From: Pyxicephalus adspersus
Lineage: Eukaryota > Chordata > Amphibia > Anura > Pyxicephalidae
Length of the DNA stretch: 64,000 nt
Reading direction: 5' to 3'
Assembly: GCF_032062135.1 (NCBI RefSeq)
Contig: NC_092864.1
Location: 15,238,815-15,302,814, forward strand
Notes under the pieces: model-generated
What the model was told of the DNA's origin: nothing
Databases searched by the model: none
The model's input: the letters and a program-made list of their open reading frames with translations, nothing else
Part shown: one piece after another, positions 1 to 12,515 of the stretch
Numbering within the stretch: position 1 is the first letter of the stretch
Layout of the letters: every line of letters begins with the position of its first letter
Translations under genes and position numbers: made by a program

Positions 1-576
1 CCATTCACTATAACAAACAGGTTTTTTTACAACTGTTTTTACTGCAAAGTTATTCAGGTTTAATCATTGATCGGAAACATTAAAATGCTGCAACTAATTG
101 GATTATTGTTATTGCTGATAGTGTGGGGAAACAGGTTATACGTATCATTTCTTAAAAGTGGAAAAGGATTTGGACAGCAACAGAGCAAAATATCCACCCA
201 GTGAGATTCTCTGTCCAAATATACGTCTATCATTTCCGTGTTCATAGAATATCTACACATGAACACTTTTATATTCAATGCAATAATACTGAGTGCAATT
301 ATATTCTATCGTTATTTCATAGACAGATCTGTATAATAATATGAAATCAATCTTAACCTACAATTCTGTAATCTGCACTTTTCTCCAAAAGTATTCTGCT
401 TTTATTTCTTAACAAACAATAACTCTCTATTAAGGTATCAGACATTTCCAGAATAACTTCAGATACAGACCAATTAATCTGACTTTCAAAATTGAGTATT
501 TAATTACTTGTAGTTGTTTTAGTGAACAATAAAAAATAAAAAAAATGAGTAACATTCTAAACAAACACATTGAAAA
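1..576. other. AT-rich noncoding sequence
   Basis: No gene, repeat family or regulatory signal I can support. The open frame at 60-278 (minus) has no splice context or recognisable composition. Confidence 0.5.
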
Positions 577-587
577 ATCTATCTATC

Positions 588-649
<62 letters not shown>

Positions 650-677
650 ATTATCTATCTAATTATCTATCTATCTA
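577..677. repeat. (ATCT)n tetranucleotide microsatellite
   Basis: About 100 bases of nearly uninterrupted CTAT/ATCT repeats with two ATT interruptions. The frame over it (SIYLSIYL...) is a repeat artefact. Confidence 0.95.
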
Positions 678-1361
678 GATATGTATGTATAAGGACAGGT
701 ATTTATACCACTAAAAAGAGATTTTTTTTATCTACCAATAACTATCTGTTCTTATTCTGATTAAATATATAGGCAACACCAAGTATGTAAGTACAAGTCA
801 GTGTAAGTCTATATCTTTCTTTCTTTTCTTTTTTTTTACTTATCCATCTCTGTCCTTCTTTTCTTTTCTTTTTTTCTCATAGCCTTTCTGTCTCCCTTTT
901 TGTCGTTTTCCCATAGCCTGCTTGTTGATTACATCCCTATGAGTTTCTCACACCTATATATATTTCTACAATAACTTTGCTTGCAGTCACAATACCAGCA
1001 AAGGCAACTGATATCATGAACTATTTTGCTATATTTGCAGGTAATAGGTATCAGTGTAATGCCAGTAATTAATAACAGGCTAAATGAGATATTGATCAGA
1101 GAGAATATTAATATTTTAAATAAAGCATATAGAATAATGAATGTTACTGGACTTACAGAACAGATAATATCTCCACTGATATATAAATTTTATCTTACTA
1201 CAACATAAAAATTCTTACATTTTTCTACAGATATATTTTGACTTTAACAATCCATAGAACATTTAATATTTAACTTCTCAGTTCTAGTGCAATTTAAATT
1301 TCCTGAGTGATATATTGAATGAAATGTAAAAAAGTGAAGAAGTATCATTGTGAGTACTTAC

Positions 1362-1492
1362 ATTGATGTGCAGTATTGACAGATGAGCTCCTTGCTGGCT
1401 CTTGTCCTTCACCAAAATGTACTCATCCTCCAATGTAAAAGGACAAGACCGGTCAAGTGTGGAGCCCCAATCCAAAGAGGGGATTGGCCAAG
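1362..1492 (-). CDS. Unidentified internal coding exon
   Basis: A 131-nt stretch open in one minus-strand frame for 43 codons (WPIPSLDWGSTLDRS...LVKDKSQQGAHLS...LHIN) and bounded by good splice signals: acceptor with pyrimidine tract CCCTCCTCCTTTCAG and donor AAT|GTAAGT. Residue composition is globular and acidic/basic mixed, unlike repeat-derived frames nearby. Entering phase leaves two bases before the first full codon; it exits in phase 0. I do not recognise the protein, and no neighbouring exon of the same gene is evident between here and CAPN15. It may belong to a gene lying mostly left of the window. A fortuitous open frame between cryptic splice sites is the alternative. Confidence 0.45.
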
Positions 1493-1494
1493 CT

Positions 1495-2435
1495 GAAAGG
1501 AGGAGGGTCTTATTTCCCTAAATTATACAGCATTCTAGAGGCCACCAATATGTAGTACATAGGATCATTACTATAATCTATAATCTAAATATTTGGTTGC
1601 TGCACTGTTAATATTTAGTCATTTGTACTGTTTTGAATTTGTTTTATTGCTACGATGGAAAGGGTAGAAAAAAAACATGAAACTGATTTTTTTTTTCTCT
1701 GAACAAAACACGACTACGTCAGCGTATGTAATATAAACCAGCCAATCAAAAATTAACTTTCATCATTGGGAGATAATTAAAACCTTTTTTTTTCAATTGC
1801 TGGGGCTTTTGTATGATTGTAAATCTTAGGTACATAATGAGGCTGATTCACCTATAAAGTACTATGATTCACCTATTCACATGATTCACATTTAAAGTAC
1901 TATGAATTGTATACCTATATTAATTGTACCTATATTATCCAATCATTCGAAGTAAGTTGAACTGAAATGAATATATACACAATAAATTACATAAAGAAAC
2001 TCAACTCCTTTATTAAATCAGTCCAATTGTGTAAATGAGAATGATCTCTAACATTTATCTTTACCTTCAAATTTTCGATCTTCCTAAAGTGCACCTGTCA
2101 CAAACCTACAAAGGTCAAACTCAAAAATAAAAAAAAGCAGATGCAGAGATCGCTTTCAATAAAACCCACATGGTAAACTGATCAGTGGCTGTAGGAAGCT
2201 GATTTTACAATTCTAAGCTTTATGCTTTGAGTAAGGCTATTCCCCCCTTCTCCTACTGGGCTTGCCTGAGGGTCAGTGGGACTTCTTAGCACATTACAAA
2301 ATGTTTAGGGATCCTTGGGGCAGGAACCAGATGGACCCATATCAATCGGCTTTGGGTGTTTGTCAATGGGCCAATTTGAGATGCTTCACTGATAGGTGCA
2401 AAAGTGAGAATTGTGGGTCAGCATACCAGAGTCTC
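1495..2435. other. Noncoding sequence, no assigned feature
   Basis: AT-rich single-copy-looking DNA. A short piece near 2090-2120 (AAAGTGCACCTGTCAC) resembles one end of the inverted-repeat element at 5104-5280 but no second end is visible. Confidence 0.4.
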
Positions 2436-2439
2436 CAAA

Positions 2440-3255
2440 GTCATTGGTGGTCATTGGAGAAAGGTTCCCTTACCTTGATGGTCAGTGAATAAAGTGAACC
2501 CTTACATTTGTGGCTAGTGTGAGAAGAAGCCCTTAATGTTAGTGGAAATGTTGGTGTTCCCTTACATTGGTGGTCATTGGGAAGAATTTCAACCTTACAG
2601 GGGGCTAAATTGATCATGGGCATCTATGGCTAGTTATCAGAGTGAGGAAGAGAGAGGTGGACATTGTAGTCCTCTCTTAGGTTGGTGGTTATAAAGAAGA
2701 ATGTCAACCTTACGGGCAGCCAAAAATATAAATGATGTTTGATTAGAGTGAAGGGAAGAGAGTTGGACATATTAGTGTTCCCTTACATCGGGAGTCATTA
2801 AGAAGAATGTCAACCCTACAGGCAACCAAAAAGATAACTGGTGTCAATGGTTGCTAAACAGAGTGAAGAGGGAGAGACGGACATGGTAGTCCTCACTTAC
2901 ATTGAGTGTCTTTGAGAAGAATGTCCACCTTACAAGCAGCCAAACAGTTTATTGGTGTCAATGGTAGCTAATCACTATGAAAAGGGGCAAGGTGGACATT
3001 GTAGTCCTCCCATACATTGGTGATCCTTGAGAAGAATGTCAACCTTACAGGCAACCAAAACCATAACTGGTGTCAATGGTTGCTGAGCAGAGTGAAGAGG
3101 TGGACATGGTAGTCATCCCATATATTGGGAGTCTTTAAAAAGAATGTGAACCCTACATGCAACCAAATTGATCATTGTTGTCTATAGTTACCTACTGGAG
3201 TGAAGGCGAGCGAGGTGAACATTGTAGTCCTCTCTTATATTGATGGTCAATATAA
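2440..3255. repeat. Degenerate tandem array, period about 104-116 bp
   Basis: The landmark GAAGAATGTCAACC, with small changes, recurs at 2581, 2696, 2812, 2916, 3031 and about 3139, giving spacings of 115, 116, 104, 115 and 108. Each unit also carries a GTAGTCCTC...TACATTGG segment and TGGTGTCAATGGTTGC. Units are diverged, so the array is old. No coding capacity. Confidence 0.85.
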
Positions 3256-3273
3256 GATCATTGGTGTGAATGG

Positions 3274-3593
3274 TTACTTATTATTATACAGTATTTATAT
3301 AGTGCAAACATATTATACAGCACTGTACAAAGTCATGTCACTAGCTGCCCCTCAAAGGAGCTCACAATCTAATATCCCTACCATAGTCATTTGTCTTAAT
3401 ACAAAGTAAGGTCAATTTGGGGGGGAATGCCAACTGATCTAACTGCATGTTTTTATGGAATGTAGAAGGAAACTGGAGTACCCAGGGGAAACCTATGCAA
3501 ACATGGGGATAACCTGCAAATTCCATTGAGATAGTGTCCTGGCCGAGCTTCAAGCCTGGGACCTAGTGCTGCAAAGGCCACCGTGCTGCTCAT
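3274..3593 (-). mobile_element. tRNA-derived SINE with L2-like tail, copy 1
   Basis: Read on the minus strand it starts with a degraded tRNA-like head (GCCTTTGCAGCACTAGGTCC), then the body with TTTCCCCTGGGTACTCC and ACATGCAGTTAG, and ends in ATATAAATACTGTATAATAATAA. It matches the copies at 17586, 35602 and 56321. The 5' head is partly lost. Nonautonomous; would need LINE machinery to move. Confidence 0.85.
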
Positions 3594-3599
3594 ATATAA

Positions 3600-4432
3600 T
3601 ATACCTAGCAGGGTGAAGAAGAGAAAAACTTCACTGGCCCCTCACCAACCACTAGACCCATCATCTAATCTTCCAAGTCTGGTGACTTTGTCCCCAAAAC
3701 TACTCTGGCACCATCAAGCAGTGTTGTGTACCCCAAGCAATCTCCGGAGAAACTCTAGCTAGGAATGGCTGCTATAGAGTAACAAGGGGGGTAAAACACC
3801 TAAAAACATGAACCCGTCCCTAACATACCTTCTAACTGTCCAGATCCTTCATGTAGCATCTGACCTACTTTCAGGTATTGGTATGTTGCCCGGTCACCTA
3901 CAATGATGTGTTTTACAACAATCTATTAGTATACAGGGAGGTGGAGCAGAACGAAAATATCTCTGTTTATAAAATATTATATCTGTGTTGTAATCATTTA
4001 CTTGGCTAATATTTTCAACTCTTGCTCGGGGGCTTTTAAAGAAAATAATTAGACTGCGTCTTTACCAGACCGTACAGTAGGGGGCAGGTTATACAGGTAG
4101 ATCTTACATGGCTCCCTTTTCTTTAATGTGGCCCCAACTTTATGGAAGAGGTAATAGTTTAGACATTACATGGAACTGTAATAAATATACTTTTAGTGCT
4201 TTGTAGAAGTTTGCTCATTTTATACCTACTATAATAAAAAATAATTGCTTGTACGGACACATGCTAATTTATTCAAAGATCATCTGATAAATGATATTAC
4301 CCGAAAAGATCTTTTTAGCCCAGGGCTAATAGGCAGAAAATATTTTATTTTTACTTGTAGTTTTTTACTTTAATAACTATGCCTGTTTTTACAGGTAACA
4401 ACATCTTTTATGGGTTTGTTCTAGATATAAAA

Positions 4433-4435
<3 letters not shown>
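3600..4435. other. Noncoding sequence, no assigned feature
   Basis: No coding or repeat family recognised. A weak CTCF-like core, CAGTAGGGGGCAGG, occurs around 4074-4088. Confidence 0.4.
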
Positions 4436-4496
<61 letters not shown>

Positions 4497-4500
4497 TATA
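4436..4500. repeat. (TA)n/(CA)n microsatellite
   Basis: About 50 bases of TA repeats followed by a short CACACA-TATA run. Confidence 0.95.
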
Positions 4501-5103
4501 ATGCATGGTTGTCGATTACCAGCAGATGGTGCTGTGTCTTCATGTAAAATATATAATAAACTCTTGAATGTTACACACTTTACACAGAACACACCTCCAT
4601 CTACTGGTGTGGCTTGAGTATAAACTTGAGACTTTGTCTCAAGAATCTGTTTTGAAGGCAGAAAATATCAGTAATACTCAAGTTTAAATGTATCTGAGAA
4701 TTTATTCCATAAATTCATGTAGCAGTAGTAGCCATACTGTAGCCTGAACTAATTCATAGGTATAAGGTCTAGCAATATGTCCCATCAAATTATCTGTAGT
4801 AGGATGTTCCTTGGAAGAAGGGAAGGATTGAAGTAAGTCCAACAAAATATAGATATTGGGAAATGGTTCTGTGGCTAAATACAATGTCAAACAGCAACCA
4901 TCATTTGTCAGTTTGCTCTATCTGGATGGTTAGTAGTCACCTGTTGTACATTCTGTTTACCAATCACAAATAATACACATTTTAGGGAACTTAAAATTGT
5001 GTTTTTTTTCGCATTCAGGTCAATTGTCATGTGATGTCTACCTAATGTGACATACCAACCAATGAAATCACCTAAAAGTTGATTTTGCCAAGAGGGGTGC
5101 TGT

Positions 5104-5280
5104 CCTTAAAGTGAACCTGTCATAAGAAAAATATTGAAAAACCCTGAACAGGTAAAAAGATAAGGACGTCTCTTTTTTTCAACATTTTTGTTTATACCTG
5201 TTCCAGTTCAGTGACTCAGAAATTATAAAAGCCAGGTGGGTAACAGCTCCCATATTACCCTGATGACAGGTTCATTTTAG
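5104..5280. mobile_element. Short inverted-repeat DNA element (MITE)
   Basis: Left end CTTAAAGTGAACCTGTCAT and right end ATGACAGGTTCATTTTAG are near-perfect reverse complements. A second nested inverted pair lies inside (CTGAACAGGTA / TACCTGTTCCAG). 177 bp, no coding capacity. Nonautonomous DNA transposon of unassigned superfamily. Confidence 0.8.
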
Positions 5281-5284
5281 TCAA

Positions 5285-6375
5285 AGGCCAGCTTTGGCTA
5301 TACCAAATGAGAAAGGAAAGTTTAATATGGATGAGGACCCCATCACATCCAGATATCTCAGGAAAAACTGACCCCTCCCGTTTCAGCTATTGCACTCCAT
5401 TTTAAGGATAAAAATCCTTTTAAATTGCAAAAGAGAGCTTTAGTCCTAATACACATTTTGTCCTGGGGGGACAACACTGCTCCTCTATGGATACAGTATA
5501 AGTGTTGTCACCCCAGCATATTAAAGGGAAAAAAAAAAGAAAAAAAGATAAAAGTAATGAAGCCACTTCATACCAAGGACTGATGAGGAGCAGAATAGTT
5601 AAAGGTAGATCACCTGTCATGTTTAAAATGCTGTGTCCCCAAAGAAGGGATTATGTTCCTCTTCCTGTTCTGACACATCTTACCAGGCCATGAAAAGATG
5701 GGAAATCTCCTTTATGGGGACACTGAGCAAAACAATCCTAACAGAGGTTTTTTGTGACACCCATCAAATACCTGGAAAATGAGCAGCCCTTCATTTCTCT
5801 TGAGCCAAATGACAGCCAAAGAGATAGGAAGTGAGGAGAAATCTCCAGTAGGGCTGAGTCAGCTGACAGGCACGAAACTAAAAAAAAGTTTTGGCTGGAT
5901 GTGGAACTCAAGGTTACCCTGCACTTGGGCATCTCAAGGCTACCCCCAAAGCCGCCACGCTAGTCAAAAATAAGCATTTAATTCTTTCAGAACAGAGGGG
6001 ACATGGCAAAGGTAGAGTAGCTCTAAAAAGAGAAGGAAAGGGTTAAATCCTTTATTATGTATTTTATTATTGTGTGTGTCCCATTGGTTAGATGATCCTT
6101 ACTTTCTATAGGGGAATCACACAAACAGGAAGTGGGGAAAAATCACCCCAGAAAATATACATATTGCAATAAATAGGTAAAAAACTGCGTCCTGGTGGGC
6201 GTTGAATATTTTTTCATGGCGCGATAAACGTTTGTATGTTTTCTACATTTTTGCACGTATTCCTTACTACAACACACATGTGGAATTGTGTGAACATTGC
6301 CGGGTCCATGGTGAATGATTCTCTATACAATGCCCTGCGTTACACAATACAATAAATAACAATCAGCGCTGTAGA
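5285..6375. other. Noncoding sequence, unassigned
   Basis: Includes 5455-5515, which resembles the dispersed GTTGTCACC family (GACAACACTG ... GTGTTGTCACCCC). Overlapping short frames on both strands at 5420-5970 have no recognisable product. Confidence 0.35.
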
Positions 6376-6379
6376 CGCC

Positions 6380-6640
6380 TCCCGCCATCTTTGCTTCTCT
6401 CGGGTTACTTAAAGTTAGTGAATCGCTCCCAGCCAATCGGAGGCGGCACAAACATCAAGGTGAGCGGGGAGACAAAATCTCTTTTTTTAAGGGAGGAGGG
6501 AGGAAATAAGCATTGCGCAGACCCGTGTTAAAATCCCAAATCCCCCCAATCGATAGAAGAGCGGCCCAACGCTTTAGGGAGCGCAGAATCTAAAGAAGGC
6601 ACCGTGTAAAGGTTTCTCTCCTTTATAAATAATGCAGCAG
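6380..6640 (+). promoter_or_regulatory. Promoter-like CpG-containing segment
   Basis: CpG and GC content rise sharply over the flanks. Visible motifs: CGCCATCTTTG (YY1-like) at about 6382, CAGCCAATCGG (CCAAT box) at about 6431, a possible first-exon donor CAAG|GTGAGCG near 6460 on the plus strand, and CTTTATAAATAATG further down. No coding exon follows that I can identify, so a noncoding RNA or the 5' end of an unseen gene are both possible. Confidence 0.35.
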
Positions 6641-6644
6641 GGTT

Positions 6645-8265
6645 TGGGATGGGAAACAAAGGGTCTGGGATCCCCCCTCGCAATACAAAATAGAAAGAAA
6701 GCTCACTGATCCCTTTTTATCTCCAGGAGTGAAGCACAAGGAGGGGCAGGATGGGGGGCTCTTCATGGTGGTCGGAGTTATTAACCCTTTCTATTTAATA
6801 CAGGTTCCCTTTATTGGAATTCTAAATTCATCAGCTGCCAATAGGAATTCAGATTTTTTTCACCCATCCAACAATTTATGATATGATGGAAATCTCTTCT
6901 CTCTGTGTTCCCAACTCCGCCCACCTGACACACTCTCTACCTGCCCAATGACATTAGGGAATCTCATCGTGTAACCTTCCTTAACAAGGGGTCACCCACA
7001 TAATCCTGATCCATGATTCATTCTGATTGGACATCTGTCGCTTAAACCCAATATTAAAAAAAGATCACAGATCTCAGATGCGGTGTCTGCTTTTCTTTTC
7101 TTGTTTTTTTTTTTTTTGCTTGACTTGCTTGACAACCCTCACTTGCTGCATACTTGTAGGAGTGATGTTGTCACCCTTGGCTATTGAGTTGGACTCAAAA
7201 CATCGCCGCCTATCTTTATCTTTATTACATGAATGGGGGAAGTGACCTGGAATTCTGTACTTGCTGAAAATGTACTTTGAAAACTAATGCAGCCACCAGA
7301 TCCATTGACTGATAAACTGCAATATATTTTTGGTATGTTTATGGATTTGGATTTCCTTTCAAATGGCCTGTGACCTGTTTGAATACCCCCCCATGGAATA
7401 AATTAGACATTTGCCCATTTGAATTGCATGTCTGTGGCCACTTTTGCAAAGAATGAAACAGAAGCTCTGGGCTGCAGCAAGAGGAGTGAGACGGCACAGC
7501 CAAAGGTACAGATTTGGATATAAGAAGTGAGTGTGTTGTAGAGCCCTGAATGACTAACCTGTAACCTACCTCTCAGCAATGTAGTCCTATAGTGCCCATT
7601 CTTCCTTGTCTAGGGGTGATGGCTGTTTTGTTATAGGTTGAGGTGGGGTCGATCACTCAATAGTTTTTTATACCAATAAGATCCCCCAGCTGCATATTTC
7701 TTCCTTGAAGTTTCACTCTTTCCGCTGCATTCTCAATAAGGTGAAAAAGACAAAAGATAACAGTACAAAAGAACAGGTGGGCGGAGCTGGGAACCCAAGT
7801 GACTTCCTCAAGCCGGTGTTCCCAGGATATCCCAGAGTCAACCAGATATAACAAAACAAATAGTTGGCTTCTACTGGGACTGAACAATAGTAGGGGGTAA
7901 ATTGACTTTTGAAAAGCACCAAAAGTTTCAGACAGCAACCAATGAGACAACTTTTCCAAAACTTGACACGTCCTATATAACCTACCTGCCTGGTGTCTAA
8001 CCACAAGCTAACTCACCTAACTCCGACCCCCAACCTTAACCCTTCAGCTTCCTGACCGGTTGTAAAAAAAAAAAAATGGCCGCTATCTGCTACCAAGCGC
8101 GTTATTGACCGTTGTGAGCGCGCTTTTAAACAACAAACACTCTGTCACAACTTATTTGCTAACGCTTCCATCTTTATGGAATCAAGCATTCATGTGTGTG
8201 ATATTATATATGCATGATCTGTGCTACGACACATCAATCAACATAACTTACTATGGGGCATGAAA
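6645..8265. other. Noncoding sequence, no assigned feature
   Basis: No supported gene. The two overlapping minus-strand frames at about 7657-8006 have no family resemblance; that stretch carries ACCAATGAGAC and could be part of an unlisted interspersed repeat. Confidence 0.35.
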
Positions 8266-8269
8266 GAAA

Positions 8270-8955
8270 ATGTTTTATTATCTGGAGTTTATATAGAAGC
8301 AACATATGGAATAACAAAAAATCATAATAATAAAAAAGTATAAAAAATAAAACAAAAATAATGAAAGAATAAAAATAGCATAAATTAAAAAAGATAAAAA
8401 ATAATAACTAATAGAATGGAAAAAAATTAACATAATTAACAAAAAAATATGTAATGGCCAAAGAACTAATACAAAACCAAGAAAAATAATAAAATAATAT
8501 TTTTAAAAAAATAAAAACGAATCCAAAATGAATAATTATTAGGATGAAAAAAAATAAACCAAAAAAAATATATATTTTTTTATAAGATATAATGGGCAAA
8601 AAAACTGGGAAAGTAATAAAATAGTATTCAAAATATTAAAAAATGAAAACTAATAAAAAAAAATATTTTAAAAATAAAAACATGAAAAATGTATAAAAAA
8701 TAAAAATAAAAAAATAAATTATGCAAAAATAGTAAAAAATTAAAAATAAATAAAAATAGTGAAAAAATAAATGTTTACAAAAATGAAAAAAGTATATATA
8801 TAAACAAATAGAAAAAAAAATAGGTCAAAAATAAATAAAAAACAGAATTTAAAAAAATAAAAAATAATCATTAAAAAATTGAAAATAGAATAAAAAATAA
8901 TAAAAAATGAAATAGGAACATTAAAGAATAAAAATAAAATATTATTTATCATGGT
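8270..8955. repeat. A/T low-complexity desert
   Basis: About 690 bases almost wholly of A and T, dominated by AATAAAAA-type words on the plus strand. The two minus-strand frames here (Phe/Ile/Tyr-rich) are compositional artefacts. Confidence 0.9.
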
Positions 8956-9639
8956 GGGGTATTACATGAAATACAAAATTCCCTGCAGTCTGTGATCAGT
9001 ATATATTATAGGTGCATGCACTCACCTTTGGGTGCTGGTCGGACGGAGCCGGCTGTGTGTATGATGCCAGGGTGGTGCGCTAGGTATACGCTGTCTGCTG
9101 GTCTGGCCTTAGGGCCTCCTTCACTGGTCATGCCTTCCTGTAGATGGAGGGGGGAGACCGCTCAGTGCCCCCCAGCCACCATCCACATGGCACACAGGGG
9201 AGGGAGGGAGGGTATGAAAGTAGAAGAGGAAAGCAGGCGAGGGAAATAATTACCCAGCTATGTGGGTAAATAGCTAAAGCTCACAATATACACACCCTTG
9301 CTCTCCCTGATCTGATCAGCAGCATTTATATAGGGACATTCTAAAATTACCTGCTGTGCTATCTCCTTAGGAAAGCCATACCTCCCCCAGCTTTCTGTAT
9401 GTGAGAGATAGCAATCCATCTATGTGTATGTTTGAACTCTGCAGCATACAAGCAAGTTAAAATTGGGGTTTCCATTATTCTGGCCACTGTGCTATAGCAA
9501 TGCCTGTGTGAGAAGCAGAGACACTGACACACTGGACTGCCCTTTTACTTACATTTTAGATACCCATGTGGTGTTGCAGACCCCCCAAACCTTTGACACA
9601 AGTCAGATTAAAACATTGACCCCTGTTGACTCCCCTCCC

Positions 9640-9995
9640 ATGTAAGAGGTGTATGGTGGCTGCTGGGGAATCTCGGTGCATTGTGCTGTGTGTGTCTTGT
9701 AATGTTACAGTGACTCGCTGTGACACCGAACATCTGTTCAATGGAAATGATCCCCCTTGCGGGTACAGCGAGCGGCGGCGGTGGGGGCTCCGAGTGTTGG
9801 GAGCTCCATCCAATGATGCTGTCAGTTGGAGCGACTTCTCTCCTCGCAGACCATTCCCCGTCACTCTGAATCAGCTCTACTGCAGGAGACAAGGCTGCAT
9901 GGGGAGAGGACCTAAGGAGGGCTTCCGAGCACATTTACCCCCTGAACTGTCTGTGAAAGTCCTAACAGCCACAAGGGGGGCGCATGAAGTTTATA
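9640..9995. promoter_or_regulatory. GC-rich single-copy island, possible enhancer
   Basis: Higher GC than flanks, no repeat signature, frames open on both strands but with no recognisable protein. Contains GCGAGCGGCGGCGGTGGGG-like CpG words. Conservation cannot be judged here, so a regulatory role is only an inference. Confidence 0.25.
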
Positions 9996-10059
9996 ACTCT
10001 TTTCATGAAAATGTGAGACCTTAAAATATGTGGGGAGGATTTTCTAGTGAGAGGACTGA

Positions 10060-11170
10060 AATCACATCCTTCTTCCTGACCTGAACCCCGAAACCCCAAT
10101 TCTTAGAGCCTATCCCTAATCTATAAACCCCACTCCTTGCTGCCCGACCTGGACCCCGCAACCCCAATTCTTGGTGCTTGACCTTAAATCTTTCCTTCCT
10201 GATGCCGAGCCTTAACTCCACCACAGCTGGTGTCCTGCCTAGCCTTACCCCCATTTCTTGGTGCCTAACCTTACCCTCTCACCTTTCCCAGCTTAATGCC
10301 TAACTATGACCCCCTCCTTGTTGGTGTCTGACCTGAACCCCTTTATTCCTGATGTCCCTAATGCTCCCTGTCTTGTGTCTTGCCTTAATCTCCCTTCCTC
10401 CCCCCGTTGCCTAGCTGTAACCCCCTATCTTGGTGCCTAAACTTCACCCAATGTCTGATACCGAACCTTGACCCCTCACATTTTTGACACCCATTTCCTG
10501 CTGCCTGGCCACTAATCCTCACTTCCTGGTACCCAGCCTTACCGTGCCACACCTGGTGTCCTAACAACCAAACCTTTTACCCCACTTCTTGGTGCCCAAC
10601 CGTATACCCCACTTCTTGGTGCCTAACCTTGCCCCTTCCCCTTCTTGGTGCCTAACCTTGCCCCTTCCCCTTCTTGGTGCCTGATCTTAACCCCTTTCTT
10701 CCTTAACCCCTTACTTTTCTTCCTCCCTTCTCCCCATTGGGTGTCTTGCCTTAATCCCCCTATTCCTAGTGCCTACCTCTAACCCAACTTTTTGCCTAAC
10801 CTTTTGCCCCCACCCCTCACCTCATGCTTAGCTTTGACCCCCCACATTTCTAGGCGTCTGAGCCTAACTCCTTCCTTCCTGATGCCTATGACTAACCTCA
10901 CCCCCATCCTTCTTTTTGGTGCTTCACCTTAACCCCCAACACCTTATGCCTATCTGTGACCCCCCAGTTTATGGTGCCTAATCTTAACATCCCCCAGGTC
11001 CTGCCTGGTACCTACCCCCCCACACACACACACATTTTTTGGTGCCTAGCCATGACCCCTCACACCTGGTGCCTGGCCTTAACCTTCCTACCTGGTGTGT
11101 AAGCCCGAATCCCCCCTGCCTAGTGCCATGCCCTAACCACAGGCTAACCTACCTAGAGCCTAACAATTAC
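10060..11170. repeat. C-rich degenerate minisatellite, array 1
   Basis: Over 1.1 kb built from variants of TTCTTGGTGCCTAACCTTAC followed by a C run, unit about 30 bp. Near-perfect adjacent units sit at about 10600-10680. On the minus strand it reads as G-rich GGGGTTAAGGTTAGGCACC. Confidence 0.9.
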
Positions 11171-11567
11171 CCCTCTCTCCTATGCTATGCTATATAGGAT
11201 GGGGACATTGAATTCATTCAAGAATAGTCTGAAAAATATTTCTGAAATGTTCCGGTTATACAGCACTGAGCCACACAAAGTTTTGAGATGTGGGGGGTCA
11301 CATAATCAAATATGTAGTTGAGGGGCCCAATCTCAGGCTGTTCAGTGGGCCCCAGCCAGACAATCCTTGCCAAGAAATCACCTTGCAAATCAATATTAGG
11401 ACCCTCAGGTTTCAGGGTTTTAAAAGAGGAGCACCCAGATTCTGCCCACATATAGGATTTTGTGACTTCAAAATTTGGGGTAGCTAAAGGGGGAATTGTG
11501 TGGACATTGTGTGATCGGTCTTACATAGATCCAGGCGCTGTTCTGCGGTCTCACCTGATCCCTACGA

Positions 11568-11678
11568 AGTCCATGTGATAGGGAGACAACGTAAGAGAGC
11601 GATTGTAAACGTTGTCACCTCATAACAGGAAGTAACATAAAAAAGACCTTCATGGCAGGATAAGTATCATAATTTTAG
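11568..11678. repeat. Dispersed GTTGTCACC foldback repeat, copy 1
   Basis: Shares GTTGTCACCTCATAACAGGA and CATGGCAGGAT with the copy at 12783. The left arm GACAAC pairs with GTTGTC, giving a short hairpin. Unassigned DNA-element family. Confidence 0.6.
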
Positions 11679-11799
11679 AGTTGATCTGAGAACTTTGCAC
11701 TGGCACACGGTTGGTACCCTCACCATATCTGGAAGGTACCTCTGATTTATTTGTCTGTGCTGGAGCAGATCCATGGAGTTATTGCACACATACATTTGT

Positions 11800-12168
11800 G
11801 TCATTGTAGGTTAGCTCTGCGCTCCTCTCCCCCCTCCGTGTTGTTGCTCAGAGCGCACTTTAGAGCAGTGTGTCTGAGCTTGGCGCACCCCTCACCCGTT
11901 TGGTGGTTTGCAGTAATTATTGGGCTGGGGGCAGATGAACGCTGCCATATGTTGTAGCCGGGGTCTGGGCCCTGCGGAAGCTCGAAGGGGCCCGGCTTTA
12001 TCAGCCTGTCACTGCTCATTCCTTGCCTGGCTGGTAGCGCTGGATGGAGCCTCAGCAATCTCTCACCCAGCCCGATCAGATTATAGGGATTATCAACCTG
12101 CCTGGTTAACACTGCGCCTGCCAACCGGGCCAAGCTGGCACACCGATGGGGCACAGCCACACAAATAG
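11800..12168. promoter_or_regulatory. GC-rich single-copy island, possible enhancer
   Basis: Non-repetitive, GC-rich, with transcription-factor-like words: GCAGTAATTATTGGG (homeodomain-like) and GATTATAGGGATTATCAACC (two GGATTA/TAATCC bicoid-type cores). It sits between the two arrays of the C-rich minisatellite. Open frames here show no known domain. Confidence 0.3.
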
Positions 12169-12319
12169 TAATAGTATTGTAATATTCCCTAAATGGAGTC
12201 GAATTTCCCAGAATGCTCAGAATATTGTTAATGCTAAAAATTAAAGCAAAGCTACAGCCAAAAGATAAAAACTCAGCTGCAATATTGAGCTTCAATCCAG
12301 TGACTTGCACTGCAGTAAT

Positions 12320-12515
12320 TTATTTCTGCCAGTAGAGGTCCTCAGTCTGATGACCCGCTTTATTCAATCCTGAACTCACCCTCAGTCTGTGAATGGACAG
12401 TGATAGGAGAAGCTGTACAGGCATGAGCTCGTATATCACTCCACTTTCTTCTCCTATTAACACGCTTCTTGTCAGCAACCTAAATCATTGGTTCCTTGTG
12501 CTGCTTTTTTCAGCC
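12320..12515. repeat. Dispersed repeat family C, copy 1
   Basis: Shares TTTATTTCTGCCAGTAGAGG...CCTCAGTC, then CTGTGAATGGACAGTGATAG and TTGTGCTGCTTTTTTC, with diverged copies at 52560 and 58790. Class unassigned. Confidence 0.5.

Noticed and set aside
2262..2623. Frames over the left end of the 110-bp array
   Set aside because: They lie in a tandem repeat and differ between units.
4702..4890. Minus-strand 62-codon frame with natural-looking protein composition
   Set aside because: No acceptor in phase, no family recognised, and frames of this length are common in AT-rich DNA.
9556..10024. Overlapping frames of 100-130 codons on both strands
   Set aside because: Open frames on both strands in a GC-rich island, with no domain and no consistent splice sites; treated as noncoding.
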